Origin: Bacteroidota bacterium
GTDB lineage: Bacteria > Bacteroidota > Ignavibacteria > UBA10030 > UBA8401
Length of the DNA: 6,635 nt
Assembly: GCA_003456055.1 (NCBI GenBank)
Contig: DMPG01000143.1
Span: 1-6,635 of the forward strand
Reading direction: 5' to 3'
Shown here one piece after another: positions 1 to 5,875 of this stretch; position 1 is the first letter of the stretch, and every line of letters starts with the position of its first letter. Both the position numbers and the translations under genes were made by a program. The notes under the pieces were generated by a model. It was not told the DNA's origin. It made no database searches and saw only the letters and a program-made list of their open reading frames with translations.

Positions 1-250
1 GAAGGATCACGTCCGCAGCACAATCGATATGAATGGATTTTACTTCTTGTACATTTCCCGATTCTTCTCCTTTACGCCATAACTTTTTACGCGACCGGCT
101 GAAATATACTGCACGCTTTGTCTTTACCGTTTCTTCCAGACTTTCACGATTCATCCATGCCATTATTAAGATTTCACCGCTCTTTTCATCCTGAGCAATT
201 GCAGGGATGAGTCCGTTGGAATCATATTTTACATCGTCAAGTAGTTTCAT
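1..250 (-). CDS. hisI: Phosphoribosyl-AMP cyclohydrolase HisI, N-terminal 83 residues (3' end outside window)
   Basis: HisI opens the adenine ring of phosphoribosyl-AMP to give ProFAR, the substrate of the neighbouring HisA; it is a cytosolic metalloenzyme. Reading from the ATG at 250, the translation shows the family pattern: MAWMNRESL (about residues 30-38), a YFSRSR stretch, [12 protein letters not shown] (about 58-69), then IDCAADVIL at the window edge. The ATG gives the usual N-terminus. The metal site that is normally D-C-D-x-D reads D-C-A-A-D here, so one of its aspartates is Ala. The two later zinc cysteines lie outside the window, so it cannot be seen whether the protein is HisI alone or a HisIE fusion. 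It follows hisF after 45 nt containing a perfect hairpin. Family assignment is firm. Confidence 0.95.
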   Translation of the reverse strand, partial: MKLLDDVKYDSNGLIPAIAQDEKSGEILIMAWMNRESLEETVKTKRAVYFSRSRKKLWRKGEESGNVQEVKSIHIDCAADVIL

Positions 251-260
251 TTTTTTCTTA

Positions 261-293
261 AGATGACCGTCACCTTCAAAGTGACGGTCATCT
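261..293 (-). promoter_or_regulatory. Perfect 13-bp hairpin between hisF and hisI
   Basis: Positions 261-273 and 281-293 are exact inverted repeats of 13 bp around a 7-nt loop (274-280). On the transcribed strand the stem is followed by an A-rich run (TAAGAAAAAA) and then the hisI ATG. There is no U-tract, so it does not look like an intrinsic terminator. It fills nearly the whole hisF-hisI gap and begins within a strong AAGGAG. A role in controlling hisI translation or in mRNA stability is inferred; the structure itself is directly visible. Confidence 0.6.
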
Positions 294-297
294 CCTT
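292..297 (-). promoter_or_regulatory. Strong Shine-Dalgarno sequence AAGGAG overlapping the hisF stop codon
   Basis: The minus strand reads TAAGGAG, so the hisF TAA stop (298-296) runs into a textbook AAGGAG. It is about 41 nt from the hisI ATG in linear sequence, too far to act directly. The hairpin at 261-293 lies between them and, if folded, would leave roughly 10 unpaired nt between the end of AAGG and the ATG. No other Shine-Dalgarno is evident for hisI. Confidence 0.5.
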
Positions 298-1054
298 ATG
301 TCCTTACTAAAATATTTTTTGATCGTAAAAATTCTTTTGCCTGCTTGATCGTAAATTGACGAAAATGAAATATTGATGCCGCAAGAACAGCATCAACAGC
401 AGCATCATTAAAAGCGTCATATAAATGTTCCAGCGTTCCAGCTCCGCCGCTTGCAATCACCGGAATTCTCACCGAATCCGTTACTTTTTTTAACAGTGCA
501 ATATCATATCCGTCTTTTGTTCCATCACGATCCATACTTGTCAGCATTATCTCACCCGCACCACGCTCTTCACATTCCTGCGCCCACTCAACAACATCCA
601 GTTCGGTTTCTGTTCGTCCGCCATGGATAAATACCTTCCACTTATTCTCTATAACTTTTTTCGCATCGATCGCAACAACGATACATTGTACGCCGTAATT
701 TTCAGCCCCATCATTGATAAGTTGCGGATTGTTCACCGCGGCGGTATTAATGCTCACTTTGTCTGCTCCGCTTCGCAGTATTTCGCGCATATCATTCGTT
801 GTGCGAATACCCCCGCCAATGGTGAATGGAATTGAAACCTCTTCCGCAGTTCGCCGAACAACATCGATCATTGTAGAACGATTATCCGAAGAGGCTGTGA
901 TATCAAGAAAGATCAATTCATCAGCACCTTCACTATCATAGAACTTTGCTTGTTCAACCGGATCACCGGCATCGACCAGTGTAAGAAAGTTGGTCCCTTT
1001 AACAACTCTTCCTTTATCAACATCCAAACACGGAATTATTCGTTTTGCAAGCAT
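296..1054 (-). CDS. hisF: Imidazole glycerol phosphate synthase cyclase subunit HisF
   Basis: HisF is the cyclase half of IGP synthase. It uses ammonia from HisH to convert PRFAR to imidazole-glycerol phosphate and AICAR. The 252-residue length is normal for the family. The (beta/alpha)8-barrel signatures are clear: [18 protein letters not shown] at the N-terminus with catalytic Asp11, FLDITAS with Asp51, the phosphate-binding GGGIRT at 80-85, SINTAAV around 101-107, AIDAKK with catalytic Asp130, [14 protein letters not shown] at 171-184 and ASGGAG at 201-206. The ATG at 1054 directly abuts the hisA stop codon, which suggests translational coupling. Its partner hisH lies one gene upstream. 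All key residues are intact, so the enzyme should be active. Confidence 0.98.
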   Translation of the reverse strand: MLAKRIIPCLDVDKGRVVKGTNFLTLVDAGDPVEQAKFYDSEGADELIFLDITASSDNRSTMIDVVRRTAEEVSIPFTIGGGIRTTNDMREILRSGADKVSINTAAVNNPQLINDGAENYGVQCIVVAIDAKKVIENKWKVFIHGGRTETELDVVEWAQECEERGAGEIMLTSMDRDGTKDGYDIALLKKVTDSVRIPVIASGGAGTLEHLYDAFNDAAVDAVLAASIFHFRQFTIKQAKEFLRSKNILVRT

Positions 1055-1819
1055 CTATATTCTTCTCGTCGGTCCTAAATCGTCCAATTCATTTTCGTTC
1101 GCTCTCCACAATGCCTGACAGGAAAATCTATTCTCGTAGAGAGCTTTACCTACAATAACAGAATCAACACCGAATTTCTCAAGTTCCTGTAACTTTATCA
1201 GATCCTGATATCCAGAAACACCGCCGGACGCTGTAATTCGCAATCCTGTTTTTTCTGCCATTATCTGAATGGCTTCATAATTCGGACCGGTGATCATTCC
1301 ATCACGTGATATATCGGTATATACTACACGACCTACACCAAGTGCTTTCATGTTCAGTGCAAAGGAAACAGCTTCAATTCCAGTATTCTCTTTCCACCCC
1401 TTCGTCATTACAACACCATTCTTTGCGTCAATACCAACAACAATTTTCCGTGCTCCAAAATCTTTTATACACTTTGTCACGAGTTCAGGGTCATCAATTG
1501 CAGCAGTTCCGAGAACAACGCGATACACCCCAATTTCAAACAACTGTTGGACTTGTTCATACGTACGAATTCCGCCGCCGATCTGAATTGGAATATCGAC
1601 TGCTTTCATCATTCGCCGGAGTACATCGAGATTCTTCATTGCTCCTCCGAACGCTCCATCTAGGTCAACCACATGGATTGTCTTTGCATTTTCTCCGCGC
1701 CATAAAATTGCCATCTGCACCGGATCATCGGAATAGATCTTTTCCGTACCGAGAGCACCTTGCACTAAACGGACGCATCGTCCATCTTTAATATCAATTG
1801 CAGGTAAGATTAGAAGCAT
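1055..1819 (-). CDS. hisA: ProFAR isomerase HisA (phosphoribosylformimino-AICAR-phosphate isomerase)
   Basis: HisA catalyses the Amadori rearrangement of ProFAR to PRFAR, feeding the HisH-HisF synthase encoded on either side of it. At 254 residues it is near family length, with a short polar C-terminal tail. Visible signatures are LPAIDIKDGRCVRLVQG (catalytic Asp9), VVDLDGAFGG at 50-59, IGGGIRT at 80-86, VVLGTAA at 101-107, VVGIDAKNG with catalytic Asp131, YTDISRDGM at 167-175, ITASGG at 195-200 and VIVGKALYE at 221-229. Its start overlaps the hisH stop by one base (TAATG), a typical coupled arrangement. It resembles HisF in fold but has no HisF-type AKRIIPCLD start, so the two are readily told apart. 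Confidence 0.97.
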   Translation of the reverse strand: MLLILPAIDIKDGRCVRLVQGALGTEKIYSDDPVQMAILWRGENAKTIHVVDLDGAFGGAMKNLDVLRRMMKAVDIPIQIGGGIRTYEQVQQLFEIGVYRVVLGTAAIDDPELVTKCIKDFGARKIVVGIDAKNGVVMTKGWKENTGIEAVSFALNMKALGVGRVVYTDISRDGMITGPNYEAIQIMAEKTGLRITASGGVSGYQDLIKLQELEKFGVDSVIVGKALYENRFSCQALWRANENELDDLGPTRRI

Positions 1820-2415
1820 TATAACTCAGAAAAATTTTTTAATAACTGCAATCCTGTTGTTTGACTTTTCTCAGGATGGAATTGAATCCCGAAGATATTT
1901 TTTTGCTCTATCATTGATGTGAATTTGAATCCATAATCCGTCTGAGTTAACGTTACATTCTCTTTCGGTTCTACAAAATATGAATGAACGAAGTATACAA
2001 AACTCTTCTCCTCCACACCGTTCAGGATCGGCGATTGACGAACGATCTCCACTTGGTTCCATCCCATATGCGGAACTTTGACCGATGTCGGAAACACTTT
2101 GACTTCACCGTTCACCAAATTCAATCCGTCGAATTCTCCCAGTTCATAACTCTTGGTAAAGAGCAATTGCATTCCAAGACAGATTCCCAACAGATATTTT
2201 CCGGATGCAGCATGTTCCTTTACGACCGCATCCAATCCCAGCGAATGTAAATTCTGCATTGCCTGACCAAACGCACCAACACCTGGAAGAACCAATTTGT
2301 CTGCTTTCCGAAGTTCCGCTGCATTATCCGAAATAAATGAATCGACTCCAACCTTTTCGAACGCTTTTTGAACTGAACGCAAATTATTTAAATGATAATC
2401 TATTATGCCAATCAT
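1819..2415 (-). CDS. hisH: Imidazole glycerol phosphate synthase glutaminase subunit HisH
   Basis: HisH is a class I glutamine amidotransferase that hydrolyses glutamine and passes ammonia to HisF. The ATG at 2415 is chosen because it gives MIGIIDY, the normal HisH beginning; a TTG two codons upstream (2421) would add two residues and is less likely. This gives 198 residues, the usual length. The oxyanion-strand motif LPGVGAFG lies at 43-50, the nucleophile elbow LLGICLGMQLL puts catalytic Cys at 79, and GIQFHPEKS supplies His180 and Glu182. PHMGWN at 115-120 is another family signature. The segment YHLNNLRS near the N-terminus replaces the commoner YGMGNL form, a mild variation. The catalytic triad is complete. 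The next gene, hisA, overlaps by one base. Confidence 0.97.
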   Translation of the reverse strand: MIGIIDYHLNNLRSVQKAFEKVGVDSFISDNAAELRKADKLVLPGVGAFGQAMQNLHSLGLDAVVKEHAASGKYLLGICLGMQLLFTKSYELGEFDGLNLVNGEVKVFPTSVKVPHMGWNQVEIVRQSPILNGVEEKSFVYFVHSYFVEPKENVTLTQTDYGFKFTSMIEQKNIFGIQFHPEKSQTTGLQLLKNFSEL

Positions 2416-2418
2416 GCT

Positions 2419-2482
2419 CAATTACCAGTCGCCAATAAACAATTACCACAGGACTCTAATTGACGACTCTTATTGGTAATTG
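2419..2482. repeat. Nested inverted and direct repeats upstream of hisH
   Basis: CAATTACCA occurs twice on the plus strand (2419-2427 and 2440-2448), and its exact inverse TGGTAATTG occurs at 2474-2482, so either left copy could pair with the right copy. Between them, GACTCTAATTG (2452-2462) is repeated with one mismatch at 2465-2475, a 13-nt period. On the transcribed strand the left arm lies at the hisH start, so folding could affect hisH translation, but the stem is only 9 bp with a loop of 25 nt or more. Confidence 0.55.
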
Positions 2483-2503
2483 ATAATTGTTCATTGTCCA
2501 TTG
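2469..2503. repeat. Five tandem degenerate heptads (NNNATTG) in the hisB-hisH gap
   Basis: Read on the plus strand, the segment divides exactly into five 7-mers that each end in ATTG: CTTATTG, GTAATTG, ATAATTG, TTCATTG and TCCATTG. On the transcribed strand these are CAATNNN units starting just after the hisB stop codon. The first three positions of each unit vary while the last four are constant. The origin is unknown; it could be a decayed simple repeat or a spaced binding-site array. Confidence 0.7.
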
Positions 2504-2504
2504 A

Positions 2505-3089
2505 TTACAATTTTCCTTTAGTCGAAAGAACTCCCTTTACTCTTGGATCAACTTCGCACGCTTGACGCATCGCCCTGGCAAATGATTTGTAGATCGCTTC
2601 AATTTTGTGATGAGTATTCTTTCCGTACAACACTTCAATATGAATGTTCGCTTTCAAATTCTCAGCAAATGATAAAAAGAAATGTTCGATCATTTCTGTT
2701 GAAAGGTCGCCGACTTTTTTTCTGTTGAATTCTGCATGAAAGACCAATGCTGAACGACCACTCAGGTCAACAACGCACCGCGCAAGAGATTCATCCATGG
2801 GAACATACGACATTCCGTACCGTGCAATACCTTTTTTATCGCCAAGAGCATCGGTAAATGCTTTTGCCAATGCAATGCCGACATCTTCCGTTGTATGATG
2901 ATCGTCAACATGAAGATCGCCTTTACAGACAACGGTAAGATCGAACATTCCATGCTTGGCAAAAAGATCCAGCATGTGATCAAGAAATCCAATTCCTGTA
3001 TTGATGGAAGATTTTCCGCTTCCATTCAGTTCAACGGAGACAGCAATATCCGTTTCTTTTGTTTTTCGTTTAATTTTGGCTTTTCGCAT
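2505..3089 (-). CDS. hisB: Imidazoleglycerol-phosphate dehydratase HisB (monofunctional)
   Basis: HisB removes water from imidazole-glycerol phosphate, the HisH-HisF product, to give imidazole-acetol phosphate. It is normally a large manganese-bound oligomer. The 194 residues match the single-domain dehydratase; there is no N-terminal histidinol-phosphatase domain as in the enterobacterial bifunctional form. Metal-binding motifs are complete in both pseudo-repeat halves: GIGFLDHML at 32-40, DDHHTTEDVG at 62-71, EMIEHFF at 132-138 and KNTHHKIEA at 157-165. The C-terminus VLSTKGKL resembles the usual PSTKG ending. The ATG at 3089 gives the expected MRKAxIxRxTKET start. No Shine-Dalgarno is visible: a terminator-like hairpin ends 6 nt before the ATG. 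It is the first his gene in this block and is followed by an 80-90 nt repeat-rich gap before hisH. Confidence 0.97.
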   Translation of the reverse strand: MRKAKIKRKTKETDIAVSVELNGSGKSSINTGIGFLDHMLDLFAKHGMFDLTVVCKGDLHVDDHHTTEDVGIALAKAFTDALGDKKGIARYGMSYVPMDESLARCVVDLSGRSALVFHAEFNRKKVGDLSTEMIEHFFLSFAENLKANIHIEVLYGKNTHHKIEAIYKSFARAMRQACEVDPRVKGVLSTKGKL

Positions 3090-3090
3090 A

Positions 3091-3122
3091 AGAAAAATAG
3101 GGACGCAAGTGACGTCCCTATT
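3091..3122 (-). terminator. Terminator-like hairpin after tag, abutting the hisB start codon
   Basis: Positions 3096-3105 and 3113-3122 form a perfect 10-bp stem with a 7-nt loop (3106-3112). On the minus strand the descending arm ends in ATT followed by TTTCTT and then the hisB ATG. This fits an intrinsic terminator for tag, whose stop codon is about 55 nt upstream, although the T-run is short and partly inside the stem. Its closeness to hisB leaves no room for a promoter after it, so an attenuator or a role at the hisB start is also possible. Confidence 0.6.
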
Positions 3123-3153
3123 AGAAAATGCGCAAATTTTCGGAGAGTTTCAA
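3120..3153 (-). promoter_or_regulatory. Weak promoter-like boxes upstream of hisB
   Basis: In the 55 nt between the tag stop and the hairpin, the minus strand carries TTGAAA (3153-3148) and TCTAAT (3125-3120). The spacing is 22 nt, too long for a standard sigma-70 promoter. If real, transcription would start inside the hairpin sequence, so the his transcript would not carry the full stem. This is a tentative call, made mainly because the his block needs a promoter somewhere here. Confidence 0.15.
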
Positions 3154-3177
3154 GAAAAGCGTCTTATTTCATTATCG

Positions 3178-3732
3178 TTATTTATATCTAAAGCATTTCA
3201 TTTCATGATCATTCACCAATCCGCAGGCCTGCATAAAGGCATAACAAATTGTCGGACCAACGAAACGGAATCCGCGCTTTTTCAACTCTTTACTCATTGC
3301 TTCCGCTTCAGTTGTTTTTGGAGGGATATCACTAATTGATTTTCTCTTGTTGATGATCGGTTTCCCACCTACGAATTGCCAAATATAACTTTCGAAACTC
3401 CCGAATTCTTTCTGCACTTCTAAAAATGCTTTCGCGTTCGATACAACCGATTGAATTTTCAGCCGATTACGGACTATTCCATCGTTCTTCATTAAGGATG
3501 AAATCTTCTTTGCTTTGTATTTCACAATTTTCTTCGGATCGAAGTTATCAAAAGCTTTGCGATAATTTCCCCGCTTGCGAAGGATCGTGATCCAGCTTAA
3601 TCCCGCTTGTGCCCCTTCAAGATTCAGCATCTCGAATAATTTTCGGTCATCGTGAACCGGAACGCCCCACTCTTTATCGTGATATAAGTTATACAACGGA
3701 TCGGATCCTGCCCATGCACATCGGTGCTTCAT
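3178..3732 (-). CDS. tag: DNA-3-methyladenine glycosylase I (Tag)
   Basis: Tag excises 3-methyladenine from alkylated DNA, the first step of base-excision repair. The 184 residues match the family length. The N-terminus RCAWAGSDPLYNLYHDKEWG carries Cys5 and His18, and the C-terminus GLVNDHEMKC carries His176 and Cys180. Together these give the four ligands of the family's zinc-binding motif. The base-pocket region is also intact: NLEGAQAGLSW at 37-47 with Glu39, and GFRFVGPTICYAFMQACG at 154-171. The ATG at 3732 is the only start giving this N-terminus; AGAAAG about 9 nt upstream is a weak ribosome-binding candidate. The gene stands alone between the terminator of the ATPase unit and the hairpin before hisB, so it is probably transcribed from the roughly 64 nt upstream of it, where no clear promoter is visible. 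Confidence 0.97.
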   Translation of the reverse strand: MKHRCAWAGSDPLYNLYHDKEWGVPVHDDRKLFEMLNLEGAQAGLSWITILRKRGNYRKAFDNFDPKKIVKYKAKKISSLMKNDGIVRNRLKIQSVVSNAKAFLEVQKEFGSFESYIWQFVGGKPIINKRKSISDIPPKTTEAEAMSKELKKRGFRFVGPTICYAFMQACGLVNDHEMKCFRYK

Positions 3733-3796
3733 ATCGTTCTTTCTAAAAATTTATCTGTAATGTAGTTGATGCCTTCTATGATGTGCTATATTTCGT

Positions 3797-3825
3797 AAAA
3801 AAAAGGGACGCCAGCAATGCGTCCC
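3797..3825 (-). terminator. Intrinsic terminator of the PilB/receiver/zinc-ribbon unit
   Basis: A perfect 7-bp GC-rich stem (3805-3811 with 3819-3825) encloses a 7-nt loop and is followed on the minus strand by eight uninterrupted T residues (3804-3797). It lies about 27 nt past the stop codon of the second ATPase gene. This is a textbook rho-independent terminator and separates that unit from tag. Confidence 0.9.
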
Positions 3826-3851
3826 GTGATGTCTTTGCTTTTTGATTCATA

Positions 3852-5549
3852 TTATCCAAGCACACGTAAATACTCCTCAAGAGAGATAATTCCGGAGACA
3901 AGTTTTTTTACAGCATCGAATTGAATAGATTCAAATCCTTTTTTCGTTGCGGATTCTTTCAATTTTACAGGTGATGCTTGATGGAAAATTAAATCTTTCA
4001 TTTCCTCATCAACAACCAATATTTCATGAATAGCCGTTCTTCCTAAATAGCCATCACCGCCGCATGATTCACAACCACTGCCGCGATATAACATCACAGA
4101 ATCTTCCAGTTGATTAAGACCTGCAGCATTCAACATGTGTTTCGTCGGCTTATAACTTTCCCGACAATGGCTGCATATTTTACGAACCAGCTGCTGGTAA
4201 ATAATTCCATTTAATGTTGGAGCGAGCCATGACGGGGGAATACCAAAATTTATCATTCTCGGAATGCAAGACATTGCATCACCGGAAAGGATAGTAGTAA
4301 CAACCATAGTGCCTGTCAACGCCGCCTCGGCAGCAGCCGCTCCCGCCTCAGCATCTCTAATTTCCCCAAGAAAGATCAAATCCGGATGCTGCCGAAGCAC
4401 CGCTCTCATAGATGATGCATAATCAAGTTTCTGTTCAACATCAACTTGCACCTGACTTGCAAATTCCAGTCGATATTCAACAGGATTCTCAACGGTAATG
4501 ATATTCTTTTGAGAATCACGAAGTTCATTCATACATCCATACACGGTCGTTGTTTTACCGGCAGCCGAAGGACCTGCAATGACCAGAAGTCCGCGAGGGC
4601 GATTTACAAGATACCGCATAAGAGACATATTCTCCGGCGAGAAACCGATTTCATTAATATCAACAGAGCGAGTATTTTTTTTCAGAATACGCATCGAGAA
4701 TCGCTCCCCTTCAACGGTCGGCAGTGTGCTCACGCGCATATCAAAATGAAATTTACCGTAGTTTGTAGAATATCGGCCGTCTTGAGCTTTCTTTTTGTCG
4801 AACATGTTAAGACTGCCGCGGGTGCGCATAACATTACACAACGATTCGGTCATTTCTTTTGGCAATGAGACAGCATGTTGTAGTACACTGTCAATATTGT
4901 ACCGTACTCGAAATTCATTTTCCATCGGCTCAAAATAAATGTCGGTTGCTCCGCTTTTGATTGCGGTAATGAAAATCTCATCAACCAGTACATCCGCATT
5001 AGGCATTTTTCCAGAGTTAAGCAGTTCGCTCACTTTTTCTTTGCTACGTTTACGCGTATCAATCGTATCCAATTGAAACTTTGACGGTATCTGCTTATAC
5101 TCATCTACTTTTTTTTCAACATTCACTTTTTTTGTAATTGCATCGAATGCAGACCGTTTGACAGCAACCGGAACAACAAATACCTTTGCATCACGCCGCA
5201 TTTCATCCAATACATCTTTATACGGAGGATTAACAAAAGCAACAGTCAGTTCAACTCCACTTCGAATAATTGGAAGAGCCTGATATTTCTTAAGAAATTC
5301 TTCTCGTAAGGAAGGGCTATTTAACGTGATCAGAGAAACCGATAAGTTCACATATGGGATCTTAAACTCTTCCGATATTGCACTGGCAACGATCTCATCA
5401 TTTACCCCTACCACATCAACTAATATTTCAACACATTGCTTTGCATTCGCTTCCCCAATCATTCGATTGAATTTGTCAAACTTCAACTTATCGATATACC
5501 CTTTTGTAAAAAGGAATTTGGAAATACGAATATCTTCATCTCTGATCAT
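3852..5549 (-). CDS. PilB/GspE-type ATPase paralogue with altered active-site motifs
   Basis: Type II secretion/type IV pilus assembly ATPase family: cytoplasmic hexamers that drive pilin polymerisation at the inner membrane. At 565 residues it is full length. The N-terminal 1-135 looks like the two-repeat MshEN/GspE-N domain (a repeat pattern ending in IPYVNL at 64-69). The catalytic half has QDGR (256-259), RVSTLPTVEGER (272-283), a Walker A reading GPSAAGKTTT (326-335), VENPVEY (353-359), LRQHPDLIFLGEIRD (385-399) with Glu396, and zinc cysteines 459, 462, 493 and 496. Unusual points: Walker A has SAA where TGS is normal, the usual IEDPVEY Asp is Asn, the His box (LTGTMVVTTILSGDA) has lost both histidines, DIHIEP reads DIYFEP, and AQRLVR reads YQQLVR. 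ATP binding looks preserved; weak or regulatory ATPase activity is inferred. It starts 5 nt after the zinc-ribbon gene. Confidence 0.9.
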   Translation of the reverse strand: MIRDEDIRISKFLFTKGYIDKLKFDKFNRMIGEANAKQCVEILVDVVGVNDEIVASAISEEFKIPYVNLSVSLITLNSPSLREEFLKKYQALPIIRSGVELTVAFVNPPYKDVLDEMRRDAKVFVVPVAVKRSAFDAITKKVNVEKKVDEYKQIPSKFQLDTIDTRKRSKEKVSELLNSGKMPNADVLVDEIFITAIKSGATDIYFEPMENEFRVRYNIDSVLQHAVSLPKEMTESLCNVMRTRGSLNMFDKKKAQDGRYSTNYGKFHFDMRVSTLPTVEGERFSMRILKKNTRSVDINEIGFSPENMSLMRYLVNRPRGLLVIAGPSAAGKTTTVYGCMNELRDSQKNIITVENPVEYRLEFASQVQVDVEQKLDYASSMRAVLRQHPDLIFLGEIRDAEAGAAAAEAALTGTMVVTTILSGDAMSCIPRMINFGIPPSWLAPTLNGIIYQQLVRKICSHCRESYKPTKHMLNAAGLNQLEDSVMLYRGSGCESCGGDGYLGRTAIHEILVVDEEMKDLIFHQASPVKLKESATKKGFESIQFDAVKKLVSGIISLEEYLRVLG

Positions 5550-5554
5550 AATGA

Positions 5555-5875
5555 TTACTCAAATAGTTTATCGATATCAATTTGTGAAACAACATTTCCA
5601 TTTTGATCTAACTGATGCTGCATTTGACTAATTTCAACAATGCGCATCAATTCTTGTTCTGTAAAATTCGATGCAGTGTTTGGATTTGATTCGTATCGTT
5701 GAACACGCGATATTGAATTTGTCTTCATCAACTGTTTCCCGCAAGAACCGCAATACGAATCCATAAGAGAATTGAAGAAACCGCATTTACAGCGGATCAC
5801 CGTTAATTTATTTCCACAGCTAATACACTCTGACGTTGTGCGTGGACTATCATTTCCACAAGAAGGACAAATCAT
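5555..5875 (-). CDS. Small double zinc-ribbon protein with FliM-like C-terminal peptide
   Basis: A 106-residue soluble protein with no signal peptide or membrane segment. Residues 3-20 form one zinc ribbon (CPSC at 3-6, CISC at 17-20) and residues 29-45 a second (C29, C31, CGSC at 42-45), resembling double-zinc-ribbon proteins. A polar linker (about 50-70), a predicted helix (about 71-90) and a short tail follow. The tail SQIDIDKLF (97-105) resembles the SQxEIDxLL peptide with which FliM binds phosphorylated CheY. The start ATG at 5875 overlaps the receiver stop codon by 4 nt (ATGA) and has a good AAGGGAG ribosome site 6 nt upstream. The next gene is a PilB-like ATPase 5 nt on. A role as adaptor between receiver and pilus ATPase is inferred; the true function is unknown. 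Confidence 0.85.
   Translation of the reverse strand: MICPSCGNDSPRTTSECISCGNKLTVIRCKCGFFNSLMDSYCGSCGKQLMKTNSISRVQRYESNPNTASNFTEQELMRIVEISQMQHQLDQNGNVVSQIDIDKLFE

Noticed and set aside
247..291. A 14-codon reading frame (ATG at 291) inside the hisF-hisI gap whose TGA overlaps the hisI ATG
   Set aside because: Its ATG directly abuts the AAGGAG with no spacer, and its sequence is dictated by the palindrome. There is no independent sign of coding, so the hairpin explains it better.
261..293. The hisF-hisI hairpin as an intrinsic terminator
   Set aside because: On the transcribed strand the stem is followed by an A-rich run, not T. On the other strand no T-run follows either.
1306..1791. A 161-codon plus-strand open frame
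   Set aside because: It lies entirely opposite hisA, which has every catalytic motif. The plus-strand product is low-complexity and resembles no family.
1984..2250. An 88-codon plus-strand open frame
   Set aside because: It is opposite hisH, within a region explained by the amidotransferase motifs.
2416..2421. TTG at 2421 as the hisH start
   Set aside because: The ATG at 2415 gives the usual MIxIIDY beginning of HisH; the two extra residues are not supported by the family.
3733..3796. A promoter for tag
   Set aside because: The gap is the expected location, but no pair of boxes with acceptable sequence and spacing (sigma-70 or the Bacteroidota-type TAnnTTTG) was found.
4446..4868. A 140-codon plus-strand open frame
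   Set aside because: It is antisense to the catalytic core of the PilB-like ATPase and shows no recognisable domain.
5300..5549. Cyclic-di-GMP binding by the N-terminal MshEN-like domain of the full-length ATPase
   Set aside because: The two-repeat layout is visible, but the RLGxxLV-type ligand residues are not clearly present, so binding cannot be supported.
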